A stretch of DNA of 57,690 nucleotides from the NCBI GenBank assembly GCA_007692485.1, contig REBY01000070.1, positions 1 through 57,690 on the forward strand. The letters are read 5' to 3'. Below, one piece after another: positions 16,534-25,966 of the stretch (the stretch's first letter is position 1; each line of letters starts with the position of its first letter). Source of the stretch: Pseudomonadaceae bacterium. Its GTDB lineage: Bacteria > Pseudomonadota > Gammaproteobacteria > Pseudomonadales > Pseudomonadaceae. Below the pieces are notes generated by a model, which worked only from the letters and a program-made list of their open reading frames with translations, did not search any database and was not told the DNA's origin. The position numbers and the translations under genes are program-made.

Positions 16534-18372
16534 TTAGTCGTCCAGCATCGCGAGGTTACGCACGGCACCTTTATCCGCACTGGTTGCCAGCAGGGCATAA
16601 GCCTTTAGCGCGCCAGATACCTTGCGTGGACGGACTTCGACCGGCTTCCAGCCCTGCTTGTCCTGCTCGATCCGGCGCTGGGCCAGTTCCTCACCACTGA
16701 CCAGCAGGTTGATGCTGCGATTGGGAATATCGATCAGCACCTTGTCGCCATTGCGGACCAGCCCGATGGCGCCACCTGCCGCCGCTTCGGGCGAAGCGTG
16801 GCCGATGGACAGGCCGGAGGTACCACCGGAGAAACGACCGTCGGTGAGCAGCGCGCAGTCTTTGCCCAGGCCCTTGGATTTCAGGTAGCTGGTAGGGTAA
16901 AGCATTTCCTGCATGCCTGGCCCGCCTTTAGGGCCTTCATAGCGGATGATGACGATATCGCCGGGTTTGACCTCATCAGCCAGAATGCCTTTGACCGCGC
17001 TGTCCTGACTTTCAAAAATCTTTGCCCGGCCTTCGAAGACGTGAATCGACTCATCGACGCCGGCAGTTTTTACCACACAGCCATCCTCGGCAATGTTGCC
17101 ATAAAGCACCGCCAGACCGCCTTCCTGCGAGTAGGCATGCTCGACACTGCGGATGCAGCCATTTTCGCGGTCGTCATCCAGGCTGTCCCAGCGTGTGCTT
17201 TGGCTGAAGGCAACCTGGCTGGGAATGCCGGCCGGTCCGGCCTTGAAGAAGGTATGTACGGCTTCGTCCGTGGTCTGGGTGATATCCCACTGGGCGATGG
17301 CTTCTTCCATGCTGGCGCTGTGCACCGTAGGTACATCGATATGTAGCAGGCCACCACGGGCCAGGGAGCCGAGGATGCTGAAGACACCGCCGGCGCGGTG
17401 CACGTCTTCCATATGGTATTTCTGGATATTCGGCGCCACCTTGCACAGCTGCGGCACCTGGCGCGAGAGGCGATCGATATCCCGCAGATCGAATGCCAGC
17501 TCGGCTTCCTGTGCAGCCGCCAACAGGTGCAGGATGGTGTTGGTTGAACCGCCCATGGCGATATCCAGCGTCATGGCATTTTCGAACGCCTTGAAGCTGG
17601 CGATATTGCGCGGCAGCACCTGCTCGTTGCCTTTGCCGTAGTACTCGTTGCACAGGTCAACAATGGTGCGCCCGGCACGCAGGAATAGTTGTTCACGGTC
17701 GCTGTGGGTGGCCAGGGTCGAACCGTTGCCGGGCAGTGACAGGCCTAGGGCTTCGGTCAGGCAGTTCATCGAATTGGCGGTAAACATGCCGGAGCAGCTG
17801 CCGCAAGTCGGGCAGGCGCTGCGCTCGTATTCGGCGACGGTTTCATCGGACACGCTGTCATCCGCGGCCACCACCATGGCATCGACCAGATCCAGGCCGT
17901 GGCTGGCCAGCTTGGTTTTGCCGGCTTCCATCGGCCCGCCGGAGACAAAGATAACCGGGATGTTCAGGCGTAGGGCGGCCATCAGCATGCCGGGGGTGAT
18001 CTTGTCGCAGTTGGAGATGCAGACGATGGCATCGGCACAATGGGCGTTGACCATGTACTCGACCGAGTCGGCAATGATCTCGCGGCTAGGCAGCGAATAC
18101 AGCATGCCATCATGACCCATGGCGATACCGTCATCCACTGCGATGGTGTTGAATTCCTTGGCTACGCCGCCTGCTCGCTCGATTTCGCGCGCTACCAGTT
18201 GGCCCAGGTCTTTCAGGTGCACGTGACCGGGCACAAACTGGGTAAAGGAGTTGGCGATGGCAATGATCGGCTTCTGGAAATCCTCGTCCTTCATGCCGGT
18301 GGCGCGCCATAGTGCGCGGGCGCCCGCCATATTGCGGCCAAAGGTGGAGGTTTTCGAGCGGTAATCAGGCAT
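16534..18372 (-). CDS. ilvD: Dihydroxy-acid dehydratase IlvD
   Basis: A 612-aa enzyme of normal length. Iron-sulfur ligands are visible in [13 protein letters not shown] and [12 protein letters not shown], followed by [11 protein letters not shown]. Further signatures are [12 protein letters not shown] and the C-terminal [16 protein letters not shown]. It dehydrates dihydroxy-isovalerate and dihydroxy-methylvalerate in valine and isoleucine synthesis. The start ATG is preceded by a plausible extended -10 promoter. It is divergent from chrA. Confidence 0.97.
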   Translation of the reverse strand: MPDYRSKTSTFGRNMAGARALWRATGMKDEDFQKPIIAIANSFTQFVPGHVHLKDLGQLVAREIERAGGVAKEFNTIAVDDGIAMGHDGMLYSLPSREIIADSVEYMVNAHCADAIVCISNCDKITPGMLMAALRLNIPVIFVSGGPMEAGKTKLASHGLDLVDAMVVAADDSVSDETVAEYERSACPTCGSCSGMFTANSMNCLTEALGLSLPGNGSTLATHSDREQLFLRAGRTIVDLCNEYYGKGNEQVLPRNIASFKAFENAMTLDIAMGGSTNTILHLLAAAQEAELAFDLRDIDRLSRQVPQLCKVAPNIQKYHMEDVHRAGGVFSILGSLARGGLLHIDVPTVHSASMEEAIAQWDITQTTDEAVHTFFKAGPAGIPSQVAFSQSTRWDSLDDDRENGCIRSVEHAYSQEGGLAVLYGNIAEDGCVVKTAGVDESIHVFEGRAKIFESQDSAVKGILADEVKPGDIVIIRYEGPKGGPGMQEMLYPTSYLKSKGLGKDCALLTDGRFSGGTSGLSIGHASPEAAAGGAIGLVRNGDKVLIDIPNRSINLLVSGEELAQRRIEQDKQGWKPVEVRPRKVSGALKAYALLATSADKGAVRNLAMLDD

Positions 18373-18406
18373 GGCGGTGATCTCATGTGCGTTGCATTAG
18401 CCCGAC

Positions 18407-18415
18407 ATCATAACA
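18407..18415 (-). promoter_or_regulatory. Candidate extended -10 promoter for ilvD
   Basis: Read on the minus strand the bases are TGTTATGAT, an extended -10 (TGn + TATGAT), about 35 nt before the ilvD ATG. No convincing -35 is visible. Confidence 0.4.
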
Positions 18416-18494
18416 AGTTGCCGCAGCTATCGCAGCCTGGCGGTGTGGGGAAAATCAGTCGTTTGATGTGCTGTGGGCAGCCTGAACTGCAAAG

Positions 18495-18523
18495 TTGCTA
18501 TCAGGCCATGTGATGCTTATTAG
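18495..18523 (+). promoter_or_regulatory. Candidate sigma-70 promoter for chrA
   Basis: TTGCTA and TATTAG are separated by 17 nt, about 80 nt before the chrA ATG in the divergent ilvD-chrA gap. Matches are 4 of 6 at -35 and 4 of 6 at -10, so this is a modest call. Confidence 0.35.
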
Positions 18524-18604
18524 GGTCACTTATTTCCGTTATGCTGACGCCCGCCAGCATCGGTCAAGCCGGTGAGCCCTCACCCAGTCAAAGGAAAATG
18601 CCCC

Positions 18605-19957
18605 ATGAGTGAAGCCCAAGTAGTCACTGAACGGCCAGCTCACCCGACTTTTCGTGAGGCCTTCTGGTATTGGCTCAAACTGGGCTTTATCAGCTTTGGC
18701 GGGCCGGCGGGGCAGATTTCCATCATGCATCAGGAGCTGGTCGAGAAACGGCGCTGGATTTCCGAGCGGCGTTTTCTGCATGCGCTGAACTTCTGCATGC
18801 TGCTGCCCGGGCCGGAGGCCCAGCAACTAGCGATTTACCTGGGTTGGCTGTTGCATCGCACCTGGGGCGGCATTGTTGCTGGGGTGCTCTTCGTGCTGCC
18901 TTCGCTGTTTATTCTGGCGGGCCTGACCTGGGTCTATCTGGCCCACGGGGATCTGACTCTGGTGCAAGGGGTGTTTGCCGGCATCAAGCCGGCAGTGGTG
19001 GCCATAGTACTTTTTGCCGCCTGGCGGATCGGTACGCGGGCACTGAAAAACAAGGTGATGTGGAGCCTGGCCGTGGCCGCCTTTGTGGCCATCTTTGTGT
19101 TCCGAGTGCCTTTCCCTTTTATTGTTATCGGTGCCGCGTTGATCGGTATGCTGGGCGGTAAATGGTTGCCGGAAAAGTTTCAGTTGGGCGGTGGCCATGG
19201 CGTGGCTGACAAGCATTACGGTGCTGCCGTCATTGATGATGATACGCCCCCTTTAGCGCATACCCGGCACAGCAACGTGCATCTGTTCAAGCTGGTAGCC
19301 GTAGCGCTCGCGCTCTGGACGCTGGTGATTCTGTCGCTGCCGGCGGGCACCCTGACCGAGATGGCGGTTTTCTTTTCCAAGGCTGCGCTGGTGACCTTTG
19401 GCGGTGCTTATGCGGTATTGCCCTATGTCTATCAGGGCGGGGTGGAAACCTATGGCTGGTTGACCGGCGCACAGATGGTCACTGGGCTGGCGCTGGGTGA
19501 AAGTACGCCGGGGCCGCTGATCATGGTGGTGGCTTTTGTCGGTTATGTAGGGGGCTGGACGCATGCCATCTTTGGTACTGAGCATCTGTTCCTGGCCGGT
19601 TTTGTCGCCGCCAGCGTGGCGACCTTCTTCACCTTTCTGCCGTCCTTTGTGTTCATTTTGGCCGGCGGCCCCTTGGTTGAATCCACTCATGGTGATCTCA
19701 AGTTCACCGCGCCGCTGTCAGCCATTACTGCGGCTGTGGTCGGGGTGATTCTGAACCTGGCACTGTTTTTCGGCTGGCATGTGCTCTGGCCGCAAGCCAG
19801 TGCGGCACAACCCTTTGCCGGTGGTTTTGAGTGGTTTGCTGCAGTGCTTGCGCTAGCTGCTTTTATCGCGCTCTGGCGCTTCAATATCAGCATCCTGAAG
19901 GTATTGGGTGCCTGTGCGGTGGTGGGGTTGCTGCATAGCTATCTGATGCCGGCCTAG
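18605..19957 (+). CDS. chrA: Chromate-transporter family protein ChrA
   Basis: A 450-aa two-domain CHR transporter. Each half begins with a family signature: FWYWLKLGFISFGGPAGQI near residue 20, and FFSKAALVTFGGAYAVLPYV near 270. About ten hydrophobic segments follow this duplicated plan. CHR proteins export chromate, and many chromosomal copies have no proven substrate. The ATG at 18605 is preferred, with AGGAA about 9 nt upstream; the frame opens 11 codons earlier. It stands as a single gene, with no chrB regulator beside it. Confidence 0.88.
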   Translation: MSEAQVVTERPAHPTFREAFWYWLKLGFISFGGPAGQISIMHQELVEKRRWISERRFLHALNFCMLLPGPEAQQLAIYLGWLLHRTWGGIVAGVLFVLPSLFILAGLTWVYLAHGDLTLVQGVFAGIKPAVVAIVLFAAWRIGTRALKNKVMWSLAVAAFVAIFVFRVPFPFIVIGAALIGMLGGKWLPEKFQLGGGHGVADKHYGAAVIDDDTPPLAHTRHSNVHLFKLVAVALALWTLVILSLPAGTLTEMAVFFSKAALVTFGGAYAVLPYVYQGGVETYGWLTGAQMVTGLALGESTPGPLIMVVAFVGYVGGWTHAIFGTEHLFLAGFVAASVATFFTFLPSFVFILAGGPLVESTHGDLKFTAPLSAITAAVVGVILNLALFFGWHVLWPQASAAQPFAGGFEWFAAVLALAAFIALWRFNISILKVLGACAVVGLLHSYLMPA

Positions 19958-20018
19958 GCTTTTGTAGCCCCACGGGCTTATCAGGGCTGCCGCGATAGCC
20001 GCCCGAATCTTGACCAGA

Positions 20019-20861
20019 TCAAGGCCCGCCGACCAGCCAGTCCATACGCCAGTTGGCTCCGGGTGCCTGGGCCAAGTGTTCGCTCAGCCAGGGCAGCAGA
20101 TTATCCAGCTCCTCCCATAGCGGCCAGGGCGGGTTGACCAGCATCAGCCCCGAACCGTTCAGCCCGAGGGTGGTGTCTGCCGGGCGTACGTTGAGTTCAA
20201 CCCGAAGCGCTTTTGGCCAGTCGCGCGCAGCAACCTGTTGATAAAAGCCTTTCAGGGCGCGGGTATCCTTGATCGGGTACCAGAGGGCAACCACCGTCTG
20301 GCGCATGCGCTGCAGGCCGGTATCAATGGCCTGCAGGCAACGTTCCAGATCATCGCCACGTTCAAAGGGCGGATCGAGCAGCCAGAGGGCGCGCTTTTCC
20401 GTGACCGGCAGAAAGGCTTTGCCCAGCTCGTAGCCGTCGCGCTGGTGGACGGCAATGGCATCCTGGCCGGCAAAGTGTGCCTTGAGCACGTCAGCGTCTT
20501 CTGGATGCAGTTCGCTGAGGATCATGCGGTCCTGTTCGCGCAGGGCGTCGGCCATCAGCTGGGGTGAACCTGGGTACAGGCGTAGCTGGCCATCCGGATT
20601 GTGTCGGGCAATGGCTGCGCGATAGTCCGCCAGCAGAGCAGGCAAGTCGGCGTGCTGCCACAAACGGCCAATACCTTCGCTGTACTCACCAGTCTTGTTT
20701 GCTTGCTCGCCGGCCAGATCGTACAGGGCGGTACCCGCGTGACTATCCAGATAGCAGAGCGGTGTTTCCTTGCGCTGCATCAGTTGCAGCATGCGCAGCA
20801 AAATAGCGTGCTTGAAAACATCGGCATGGTTGCCGGCGTGGTAACTGTGGCGATAATTCAT
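20019..20861 (-). CDS. rlmJ: 23S rRNA m6A2030 methyltransferase RlmJ
   Basis: A 280-aa protein matching the RlmJ family over its whole length. It opens MNYRHSYHAGNHADVFKH (the His-rich family signature) and has YLDSHAGTALYDL as part of the SAM site. The catalytic DPPF motif is in LWLLDPPFERGDD. It methylates N6 of A2030 in 23S rRNA. It is transcribed from its own ATG, with a 67-nt gap to the GspE-like gene downstream of it on the map. Confidence 0.93.
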   Translation of the reverse strand: MNYRHSYHAGNHADVFKHAILLRMLQLMQRKETPLCYLDSHAGTALYDLAGEQANKTGEYSEGIGRLWQHADLPALLADYRAAIARHNPDGQLRLYPGSPQLMADALREQDRMILSELHPEDADVLKAHFAGQDAIAVHQRDGYELGKAFLPVTEKRALWLLDPPFERGDDLERCLQAIDTGLQRMRQTVVALWYPIKDTRALKGFYQQVAARDWPKALRVELNVRPADTTLGLNGSGLMLVNPPWPLWEELDNLLPWLSEHLAQAPGANWRMDWLVGGP

Positions 20862-20928
20862 GGGGGACTCCGGTGGCCGGCCGGCATTCTAGCAGGCTGG
20901 CGCGTACACGGCAGCCGCTGTCTGCGGT

Positions 20929-22731
20929 TCACTTTTGCTGACTATTGGGCGTTACCCGCAGCACTTCCTCGATCGTGGTCAGTCCGGCTGCAACTTTTTG
21001 CGCGCCTGATAGCCGCAGGCTGTGCATGCCCTCTTTATAAGCCTGGCGGCGCAGAGCGCTGAAATCTGTGTCGGCTCGAATCATTTCCCGTAAGCCGTCG
21101 CTCATGGGCATCAGCTCATACACACCGGCTCGGCCACGATAACCGGTATCGCGGCATTCATTACAGCCGACCGGTTGCTGTGCCTGGCTGGGTAAGGGCG
21201 CATTCCACGGTCGCACCAGATCGCCCCAGGCCTCTTCATCGATTGTTGCCGGGGCTTTGCAATGCGGGCATAGGGTGCGCACCAGACGTTGGGCCATCAC
21301 ACCGAGCACGGTGGCGCGAATCAGGTAGGCCGGCACACCGAGTTCCAGCAGGCGGCTGATCGCAGTCGGCGCATCGTTGGTATGCAGGGTGGACAGCACC
21401 AGGTGGCCGGTCAGGGCGGCCTGGATGGCCATTTCAGCGGTCTCCAGGTCACGAATCTCGCCGATCATGATGATGTCTGGGTCCTGGCGCATCAGGGCGC
21501 GCACGCCGCTGGCGAAATCCAGTTCGATATTGTGCCGCACCTGCATCTGGTTGAAGCTGTCCTCGACCATTTCGATCGGGTCTTCGATGGTGCAGACGTT
21601 GACTTCGGGCGTGGCCAGCTGCTTGAGCGTGGTGTACAGGGTGGTGGTTTTGCCCGAGCCGGTGGGCCCCGTCACCAGCACAATGCCATTGGGCTGCTGC
21701 ACCATGTTCTGCCAGCGGCGTTGATCCTCGCTGGAAAAGCCCAGTTGATCAAAGCTGCGCAAGAGCACGTCGGGATCAAAAATCCGCATGACCATCTTCT
21801 CGCCAAAGGCGGTCGGCAAAGTCGACAAGCGCAGTTCGATCTCGCTGCCCTGAGGCGACTTGGTCTTGATGCGGCCATCTTGCGGTTTGCGTTTTTCCGC
21901 CACGTTCATGCGGCCAAGGCTTTTCAGCCGGCTGACAATGGCGACGGCCACTTGCAGCGGGAATTGGTAAACGGTGTGCAGCACGCCGTCGATACGCAGG
22001 CGCACGTTACCGCTGTCACGCCGTGGCTCGATATGAATATCACTCGCGCGTTGCTCAAAGGCGTACTGGAACAACCAGTCAACGATGTTGACCACGTGGG
22101 CGTCATTGGCATCGGGTTCCTGGCTCATGTTGCCGAGATTGAGCAGTTGCTCGAAGTTGGCGATGCTGCTGTTGCCTTGCGGCCCGCCAGCAGTCGCCCC
22201 GCGAACCGAGCGTGCAAGGCGGTAGAACTCGATGGTGTAACGCTGGATGTCTGCGGGGTTGGCGACCACGCGCTGGATATCGCGTTTCAGCACATGGGTC
22301 AGGTTGACTTCCCAGCTGTTGATAAAGGGCTGCGCGCTGGCTACAACGACGTGGCCTTCGGTCAGTTCCAGGGCCAGGATCTTGTGCCGCTGGGCAAAGG
22401 CAAAGGACATCAGCGGGGTAACGGTAGCGACGTCGATCTTCAGCGGGTCAATCCGGTAATAGGGTTGGTTGGCTTCTTGCGCCAGCCAGCGGCTCAGGGT
22501 TTCCAGGTCAAGCAGTTTACCCGGGCGGCTAAGGTCGGCAGGCGCCTGGCTGGCAATAAACTCCAAGGGGTGCAGGCGGGCAGTATCACCGGTAGCTGAG
22601 CGTCGCAGGGTGCTGAGATGCTCGGCACTGTCCAGCGACATACGGTCCTGGGCCACCAGGACCTTGAGAATATCCGCCAGGTCCAGCGGCCAGTCTTGTC
22701 CGGGAATAGCCAGGTCTGCCAGTGAGTTCAT
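20929..22731 (-). CDS. GspE/PilB-family secretion ATPase without adjacent partners
   Basis: A 600-aa ATPase of the type II secretion / type IV pilus family. The N-terminal MshEN-like region covers about residues 60-190. The core has ASDIHIEP, Walker A GPTGSGKTT (about residue 355), the Asp box IEDPIEMVED, Walker B DIIMIGEIRDLETAE and the His box LVLSTLHTNDA. A tetracysteine zinc site follows (CPHC ... CNECRDTGYRGR). No GspF/PilC, pilin or secretin gene is nearby. It matches the orphan secretion ATPase at PA5210 in position, upstream of a CYTH/CHAD gene. The energised machine is unknown. Confidence 0.85.
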   Translation of the reverse strand: MNSLADLAIPGQDWPLDLADILKVLVAQDRMSLDSAEHLSTLRRSATGDTARLHPLEFIASQAPADLSRPGKLLDLETLSRWLAQEANQPYYRIDPLKIDVATVTPLMSFAFAQRHKILALELTEGHVVVASAQPFINSWEVNLTHVLKRDIQRVVANPADIQRYTIEFYRLARSVRGATAGGPQGNSSIANFEQLLNLGNMSQEPDANDAHVVNIVDWLFQYAFEQRASDIHIEPRRDSGNVRLRIDGVLHTVYQFPLQVAVAIVSRLKSLGRMNVAEKRKPQDGRIKTKSPQGSEIELRLSTLPTAFGEKMVMRIFDPDVLLRSFDQLGFSSEDQRRWQNMVQQPNGIVLVTGPTGSGKTTTLYTTLKQLATPEVNVCTIEDPIEMVEDSFNQMQVRHNIELDFASGVRALMRQDPDIIMIGEIRDLETAEMAIQAALTGHLVLSTLHTNDAPTAISRLLELGVPAYLIRATVLGVMAQRLVRTLCPHCKAPATIDEEAWGDLVRPWNAPLPSQAQQPVGCNECRDTGYRGRAGVYELMPMSDGLREMIRADTDFSALRRQAYKEGMHSLRLSGAQKVAAGLTTIEEVLRVTPNSQQK

Positions 22732-22791
22732 TGCCGCTCCTTGATCGAATTAAGCCGGGGTCGCGCGCGTCCTTGTGCGTGTGGCACTGCG

Positions 22792-24195
22792 TCAGCCGTT
22801 GAGTTCCCGCCAGGCGGGCAGGCGGCGAATGCGCAACCCTTGTTTACGCAGAGTAACAAGCAGGGCGTCACGTTGCGAGGCATCCACCTGTGCGGTCTGC
22901 TGCAGCAATTCCTGCAGCTTGCTCAGTTCGCCGAACAGACGATCGGCTTCAGGAACCTTGAGCTGACGACGGAACTGGTTGAGCAGAAAGTGCAGGCGTT
23001 GCAGGCGTGGTAACTGATCGCACCACTCGCTGACACGATCGTCGTCATCGTTATTGTGTGGTACACGCAGAGCCTGAATTTCCTTACTCACCGCAGCCAA
23101 TAACCAGTGCTCGAGGGTGAGCGCCGCAACCCGTTCACCCCGTGGTGGGCGGTTTGTCGTCCAGCGGCGTTGCTGTAGCCAGAGCGCGAGGCCGATAAAG
23201 AGTTGCCCCCAGGCCAATTCATTGCTGAGTCGGGCAAAAATGTCGGAGGCGTCGGTCCGTGCAGCCTGGCCTTGGGCGTCGTCGGCCCAGCCAGCCAGGT
23301 ACAGCGGGTGCAGGTAGTTCAGCAGGTCATCCAGCGCGGCGACAAAGTCTTTCCCGGCACTGCGCGGCAAGGCCAGGTCAAACACACCAAAGTAAGCGCG
23401 CAGGTGATGCAGTTGCACCACCAGTTCACGAAAATGCCGCCACTGACCACTAAAGCGGAATTGCTCGGCCAGGCGTTGGCTATGCCCCAGCAAGGTCCAG
23501 CCGGTCAGGGCTATCACCTCATCCACGGTTACGTCGGCGGACCATTCGGGATAGCTGGGGCGCAGCTGGTAGCTGTTGGCATCCAGCAGCCGGTAGCCGC
23601 GCTCGGCCTTGCTGATGTCGCAGGGCATGAGCGGGAGGTCTTTGGCCAGCTCTGCTGCCAGTTCCAGCAGGGCGGCACTGTTGCCTTCACGCATTTCCAG
23701 TTCGAGCTCGCTGATCGGCTCTTCACCGTTGGCAGTTATTACTGCGCCTTGGTCCAGCGCCATATCGACCACAACCGATTCGCCGTCACGCTGCCAGGTC
23801 AGTAGGCAGTGTTGGCGCTCGAAGTCGGTGGTAAACAAGGGGGCCAGGCTGTTGCGGTCGCAGTCGGCCAGCGCCTCGGGCCAGTGCTCGCCCTGTAATA
23901 CACTGGTGTCGAGGACCATCTGGTCCAGATACCAGTCCCATTCGTTGCGCTCGGACAGCCCGGCGACACTATTACCCCGGGTTTTCAATGTCTGGATAAT
24001 CTGCTCGCCGTCGCGCCGCAGACGCAAGGCAACCTTGGCCGCAGCCAGTGACTGTTCCGGGGTATCGAAATACTGGTTGATCAGCGGTTTGCTTTGCCAG
24101 GCTGTTTGCTGGCGCTCCAGGACCAGCGGGTGTTGACGTAGAGCGGCCAGGGTATCAGCACTGATGCGCAGTTTGATTTCGGTTTCCTTGAACAT
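22792..24195 (-). CDS. CYTH and CHAD domain protein (polyphosphate-related)
   Basis: A 467-aa protein. The N-terminal CYTH domain (about residues 1-200) has the ETEIKL motif at 4-9 and repeated charged Arg/Lys/Glu strands expected for a triphosphate tunnel. The C-terminal CHAD domain (about 215-467) is helical with conserved basic residues and His (HYLHPLY-like and LHHLRAYFG segments). CYTH enzymes hydrolyse inorganic triphosphate in many bacteria, and CHAD domains bind polyphosphate. The ATG at 24193-24195 fits the family N-terminus; an in-frame TTG lies five codons upstream. It is followed 60 nt later by the GspE-like gene, in the same direction. Confidence 0.86.
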   Translation of the reverse strand: MFKETEIKLRISADTLAALRQHPLVLERQQTAWQSKPLINQYFDTPEQSLAAAKVALRLRRDGEQIIQTLKTRGNSVAGLSERNEWDWYLDQMVLDTSVLQGEHWPEALADCDRNSLAPLFTTDFERQHCLLTWQRDGESVVVDMALDQGAVITANGEEPISELELEMREGNSAALLELAAELAKDLPLMPCDISKAERGYRLLDANSYQLRPSYPEWSADVTVDEVIALTGWTLLGHSQRLAEQFRFSGQWRHFRELVVQLHHLRAYFGVFDLALPRSAGKDFVAALDDLLNYLHPLYLAGWADDAQGQAARTDASDIFARLSNELAWGQLFIGLALWLQQRRWTTNRPPRGERVAALTLEHWLLAAVSKEIQALRVPHNNDDDDRVSEWCDQLPRLQRLHFLLNQFRRQLKVPEADRLFGELSKLQELLQQTAQVDASQRDALLVTLRKQGLRIRRLPAWRELNG

Positions 24196-24353
24196 AAGCC
24201 TCACAAGCAAGCGGTTGCAGCAAAATGGATATCATTGAGTTTACCGGAGTCGCCAGGGCACTGGGCGGATTCTTTACGGCATATGGCCTGACGGCTGACG
24301 TATTCAGCCGGAGCGCGTAAGCTGGATTGATTCATTGTTAGCGGAGTGTTGCC

Positions 24354-25502
24354 ATGGCTGTGCCCAACCTGAAAACCCAGTTTGCCGAGCTGCTGCAAAG
24401 CCAGTCGATCAGTTGCACCCAGCCTGACTGGGACCAGTCCAATCTGGGGGTGGTCCACCTGTTGGCAGACTGGTTGGGTGATTTGGGTTTTGCCTGCGAT
24501 ATCCAACCGATTGCGGATCACCCCGGCAAGGCCAATCTGGTTGCTACCTACGGCAGTGGCCCGGGTGGTCTGGTCATGGCCGGGCATACGGATACGGTGC
24601 CCTGCAACCCGGAGCGCTGGCAGTACGATCCGTTTCAACTGACCGAGGCCGATGGCCGTTGGTACGGGTTGGGCAGTTGTGACATGAAGGGCTTTTTCCC
24701 GCTGATTATCGAGGCGGTAAAAGGCTATCTGGATCAGCCGTTCAAGCAACCCTTGATCATTCTTGCGACGGCGGATGAGGAAAGCACCATGAGTGGTGCC
24801 CGGGCGCTGGTCGCCAGCGGCCAGCCGAAGGCGCGCCATGCGGTGATCGGTGAGCCGACGGGGTTGAAGCCGATCCGGGTGCACAAGGGCATCATGATGG
24901 AGCGGGTGGATATCGTCGGGCAGGCGGGGCATTCGTCGGACCCGAGCCTGGGCCGCAATGCGCTGGAGGCGATGCATTTTGTCATTGCTGATCTGATGAG
25001 CCTGCGCGGTGACTGGCAGAAGCGCTGGAACAATCCGCTGTTCGGGGTGCCAACGCCGACGCTGAATCTGGGCTGTATTCATGGCGGCGATAACCCTAAT
25101 CGGATTTGTGCCAAGTGTGCGCTGGAGTTTGATATTCGTCCGTTGCCGGGGATGGATCCGGATATGCTGCGCGCGGATATCCGTCAGCGGCTGGCGCTGA
25201 TTGCTGAGGAGCGGTCGGTGGATATCAAGCTGACGCCGCTGTTCCCGGGTGTGCCGCCGCTGGATACGGCCGCTGATGCGCCCTTGGTGGCGGCCTGTGA
25301 GCGGCTGACTGGGCACAGTGCAGGTAGTGTGGCTTTTGCCACCGAGGGGCCTTACCTGAATCAGATCGGTATGCAGACGCTGATTTTGGGCCCGGGCGAT
25401 ATCGACCAGGCGCACCAGCCGGATGAGTTTCTGGAAATGGACCGGATTCAGCCGACGGTGGATATTTTGCGGGGTCTGATTCGGGAGTTTTGTTTGCGGT
25501 AG
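24354..25502 (+). CDS. argE: Acetylornithine deacetylase ArgE
   Basis: A 382-aa M20-family metallohydrolase. Metal ligands are visible in VMAGHTDTVP, GLGSCDMKGF and ATADEESTMSGA, and the dimerisation domain contains HKGIMMERVDIVGQAGHSSDP. It removes the acetyl group from N-acetylornithine in arginine synthesis. GGAG lies 7 nt before the ATG. It precedes repeat copies C/D and lies 2 kb from argA, the first enzyme of the same pathway. Confidence 0.94.
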   Translation: MAVPNLKTQFAELLQSQSISCTQPDWDQSNLGVVHLLADWLGDLGFACDIQPIADHPGKANLVATYGSGPGGLVMAGHTDTVPCNPERWQYDPFQLTEADGRWYGLGSCDMKGFFPLIIEAVKGYLDQPFKQPLIILATADEESTMSGARALVASGQPKARHAVIGEPTGLKPIRVHKGIMMERVDIVGQAGHSSDPSLGRNALEAMHFVIADLMSLRGDWQKRWNNPLFGVPTPTLNLGCIHGGDNPNRICAKCALEFDIRPLPGMDPDMLRADIRQRLALIAEERSVDIKLTPLFPGVPPLDTAADAPLVAACERLTGHSAGSVAFATEGPYLNQIGMQTLILGPGDIDQAHQPDEFLEMDRIQPTVDILRGLIREFCLR

Positions 25503-25533
25503 TTGGTGCGCGTTAAACCGACTTAAGGTGCCG

Positions 25534-25690
25534 GCACGATTGGCGCTGACCGGTTCTAGACACGCCGTAAACCCGTCCCTGGGGGCTCGTAGATGCCCAC
25601 AGAAAATTGCTCCTGCATTTTCTGTGCTTCCGCCATCCCTGGCGGTCGCATGGCATCTAACGGTCTAGAACCGGTCAGCGCCAACCGTGC
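25534..25690 (+). repeat. Modular inverted-repeat element, copy C
   Basis: Outer arms 25534-25561 and 25663-25690 are complementary over 28 bp with a single mismatch. The core begins ACACGCCGTAAA, then CCGTCCCTG and GGGCTCGT. The inner stem is TAGATGCC (25590-25597) with GGCATCTA (25652-25659). It encloses two further hairpins: CACAGAAAA/TTTTCTGTG (25598-25626) and CCGCCA/TGGCGG (25630-25645). Same design as copies A and B, with an added inner module. It lies 31 nt after argE and faces its 3' end. Confidence 0.87.
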
Positions 25691-25755
25691 TTGCAAGTAT
25701 TTGAGTAGTTAGTCAGCGCCGCTAAGAAAAACGCTAATTCGATGCCAGGCTACAC

Positions 25756-25915
25756 GAGGGGCGTTGCCAGTTACCTATACCAGACCGTCGATGCACAGCG
25801 ACCGCCATGGACGGCGGAAGCGCAGAAAATGCAGGAGCATTTTTCTGTGAGTGCATCGACGAGCCCCAGGGACGGCTCGTAGCGTGTCTGGGATAGGTGG
25901 CTGGCAATGCCCCTC
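25756..25915 (-). repeat. Modular inverted-repeat element, copy D (opposite orientation to C)
   Basis: Outer arms 25756-25785 and 25886-25915 pair over 30 positions with 4 mismatches, most of them G-U type. The inner stem is a perfect 11 bp, CGTCGATGCAC (25786-25796) with GTGCATCGACG (25851-25861). The enclosed hairpin modules match the reverse complement of copy C closely. The core (GGGACGGCTCGT then GCGTGTC) matches the family on the minus strand. The outer arms are unique to this copy. It faces the amn 3' end. Confidence 0.87.
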
Positions 25916-25966
25916 AACACCAATCCCGATTATTCAGGGTTTCCGGGCGCAAACCTCAAGCATTGG

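Noticed and set aside
21289-22599. 436-aa plus-strand open frame across the GspE-like gene
   Set aside because: Antisense shadow of a gene with all Walker motifs; composition is typical of reversed coding sequence.
24201-25415. 404-aa minus-strand open frame across argE
   Set aside because: Antisense shadow of argE with no recognisable domain.
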